Positions 5,338-6,136 of a stretch of 6,136 nucleotides of DNA are shown piece by piece. Position 1 is the stretch's first letter. Each line of letters begins with the position of its first letter. The position numbers and the translations under genes are program-made. The notes below the pieces were generated by a model that saw only the letters and a list, made by a program, of their open reading frames with translations, did not search any database and was not told where the DNA came from. The DNA comes from Thermoplasmata archaeon (lineage in GTDB: Archaea; Thermoplasmatota; Thermoplasmata; Thermoplasmatales; Thermoplasmataceae), in the NCBI GenBank assembly GCA_021797295.1, contig JAKAAA010000064.1, forward strand, positions 1-6,136. The letters are read 5' to 3'.

Positions 5338-5363
5338 GCGCAATTATTATATATGCGCATATT
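5338..5363 (+). promoter_or_regulatory. SRPBCC-marR promoter with palindromic operator candidate
   Basis: ATTATTATATAT (5343-5354) is TATA-like, about 30 bases before the ATG at 5382. Overlapping its right edge is a perfect 12-bp palindrome, ATATGCGCATAT (5351-5362). A second GCGCA at 5338-5342 pairs with TGCGC (5354-5358) as a wider inverted repeat, so the box is enclosed by GCGC sites. MarR proteins commonly bind such short palindromes at their own operon, and a marR gene is the second gene here. The link is inferred. An 11-base direct repeat AATTATTATAT (5300-5310 and 5342-5352, 42-bp period) adds a second TATA-like copy upstream. Confidence 0.5.
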
Positions 5364-5381
5364 ATAACTTATCGTGATAAA

Positions 5382-5831
5382 ATGACATGGGAATTTGAAC
5401 ACAGCATAGTAACAGATGCTCGAAAAAATGAAATTTGGACCCTCTATAGCAACGTTGAATCATGGCCTTTATGGGACCACGGAATTGAGGACATATCCCT
5501 TGACGGAGAATTCATGGAAGGAACTAACGGGAAGATCAAAATGGAGGGGCAGGGATATTTGAATTACAGGATTACCATGGCTGATCCTGATAAGGGCTAC
5601 ACAGTTGAGGCTGTTATTGAGGATTTGAAAACAACAATAGAATTCATACATACATTTGTCGATTTACCTGATGGAAAGATTCGTCTTACGAATCATGTAA
5701 CAATTCTCTGCCTAGATAAAGAAGAGATGGAAAAAGAAATAGGAGGAAGCATAGCTTCCGGAGTCCCACAGACTATGGAAAATATTGCAAGGATGGCTAT
5801 TTTTATGGAGAAAACATGCAGGAGTAAGTGA
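5382..5831 (+). CDS. SRPBCC (START/Bet v1-like) family protein
   Basis: A 149-residue protein with the order expected of the polyketide cyclase/dehydrase branch of the SRPBCC superfamily. An N-terminal strand is followed by a helix and the signature IWTLYSNVESWPLWDHGIE (18-36). Then come DGEFMEGTNGKI (41-52), alternating beta strands through about 110, and a long C-terminal helix (about 113-145). The fold makes a deep hydrophobic pocket for lipids, polyketides or aromatic ligands. Members act as binding proteins or as enzymes, and none can be chosen here. It has no signal peptide or membrane segment, so it is cytoplasmic. The ATG is the first in frame after a stop at 5328, with a TATA-like box about 30 bases upstream. 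It is probably co-transcribed with the MarR gene 11 bases downstream, so its ligand may be the regulator's inducer. Confidence 0.85.
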   Translation: MTWEFEHSIVTDARKNEIWTLYSNVESWPLWDHGIEDISLDGEFMEGTNGKIKMEGQGYLNYRITMADPDKGYTVEAVIEDLKTTIEFIHTFVDLPDGKIRLTNHVTILCLDKEEMEKEIGGSIASGVPQTMENIARMAIFMEKTCRSK

Positions 5832-5842
5832 GGCTAGAGCAT

Positions 5843-6136
5843 ATGTCATCCGAGGATAAGTTAAACACAAAATTCGGGAAACCTGACAGTAGTCCTGGTT
5901 TTCTGCTCTGGCAGGCTACAAATCTATGGCAGAGAAGAATGAGGGCGGCTTTAAAAGAATCTGGGCTGACCCATGTGCAGTTCGTGCTTTTAACATCTAC
6001 TGTATGGTTGAACGATCATGGCGTAGAATCTACGCAGGTAGCAATCTCCAAATTTGCCCATGCCGATGTTATGATGGTTTCCAAAGTATTGCGTTCCCTT
6101 GAAGAAAAGGGGCTTCTTCTGCGGTTGCAGGATTCT
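5843..6136 (+). CDS. MarR-family winged-helix regulator, N-terminal 98 residues (3' end outside window)
   Basis: The frame is open from the ATG at 5843 to the window edge, and GTGAGG (5828-5833) nine bases before the ATG serves as a ribosome-binding site overlapping the previous stop. The N-terminus has a helix SPGFLLWQATNLWQRRMRAAL (17-37), the dimerisation helix pattern of MarR proteins, then GLTHVQFVLLTSTVWL (41-56). The helix-turn-helix follows, with TQVAISKFAHADVMMVSKVLRSLEEKGLL (64-92), where MVSKVLRSLE is the recognition helix, and the wing begins at the edge. MarR proteins are dimeric repressors released by small phenolic or lipophilic ligands. Pairing with an SRPBCC protein suggests control of its own operon through the GCGC palindrome upstream. 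Confidence 0.87.
   Translation, partial: MSSEDKLNTKFGKPDSSPGFLLWQATNLWQRRMRAALKESGLTHVQFVLLTSTVWLNDHGVESTQVAISKFAHADVMMVSKVLRSLEEKGLLLRLQDS

Noticed and set aside
5469..5651. 60-codon minus-strand frame
   Set aside because: Antisense to the SRPBCC gene; no promoter or motif.

Overview
The window looks like archaeal DNA, most plausibly from the order Thermoplasmatales or a close relative. The base composition is AT-rich. Most lead genes have a TATA-like box about 25-35 bases before the start codon and no clear Shine-Dalgarno site, which suggests short-leader or leaderless transcripts. The gene content also fits: type II VapBC toxin-antitoxin pairs and an AAA ATPase with a DUF4143-type C-terminus. 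The lineage is an inference from style and content; no rRNA or marker gene is present.

Layout. Bases 2-1039 (+) are the C-terminal part of an APC-type amino acid permease that begins before the window. Bases 1136-1835 (-) hold an intact vapB-vapC pair with overlapping genes. Bases about 1965-2170 (-) are a decayed second copy of that vapB, with the first few codons of its vapC. Bases 2220-2669 (+) are an unrelated second vapBC pair that is broken in both genes: the antitoxin by a one-base frameshift in an A-run, the toxin by an internal deletion. Bases 2767-4083 (-) encode the ATPase. Bases 4084-4410 are non-coding but rich in structure: a 22-bp repeat at 33-bp spacing around the ATPase promoter, two abutting perfect 14-bp palindromes, and a hairpin resembling an IS200/IS605 transposon end. 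Bases 4411-5166 (-) encode a SAM-dependent methyltransferase. Bases 5382-6136 (+) carry an SRPBCC lipid/ligand-binding-fold protein followed 11 bases later by a MarR-type regulator that runs off the window.

How it fits together. The middle of the window (about 1.1-4.4 kb) reads as an accessory island of gained and decaying toxin-antitoxin modules next to an ATPase of a frequently transferred family. Three promoters there (vapB1, vapB2, ATPase) share one plan: a TATA-like box with a palindrome between it, or overlapping it, and the start codon. This is the layout expected of autoregulated genes. The vapB1 and ATPase palindromes resemble each other (11 of 14 bases), raising the possibility of cross-regulation. 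The right end (SRPBCC plus MarR) looks like a small ligand-responsive operon with a candidate MarR operator at its promoter. I see no clearly new system. The most unusual items are the tandem repeat promoter of the ATPase, the twin palindromes, and the module-decay series.
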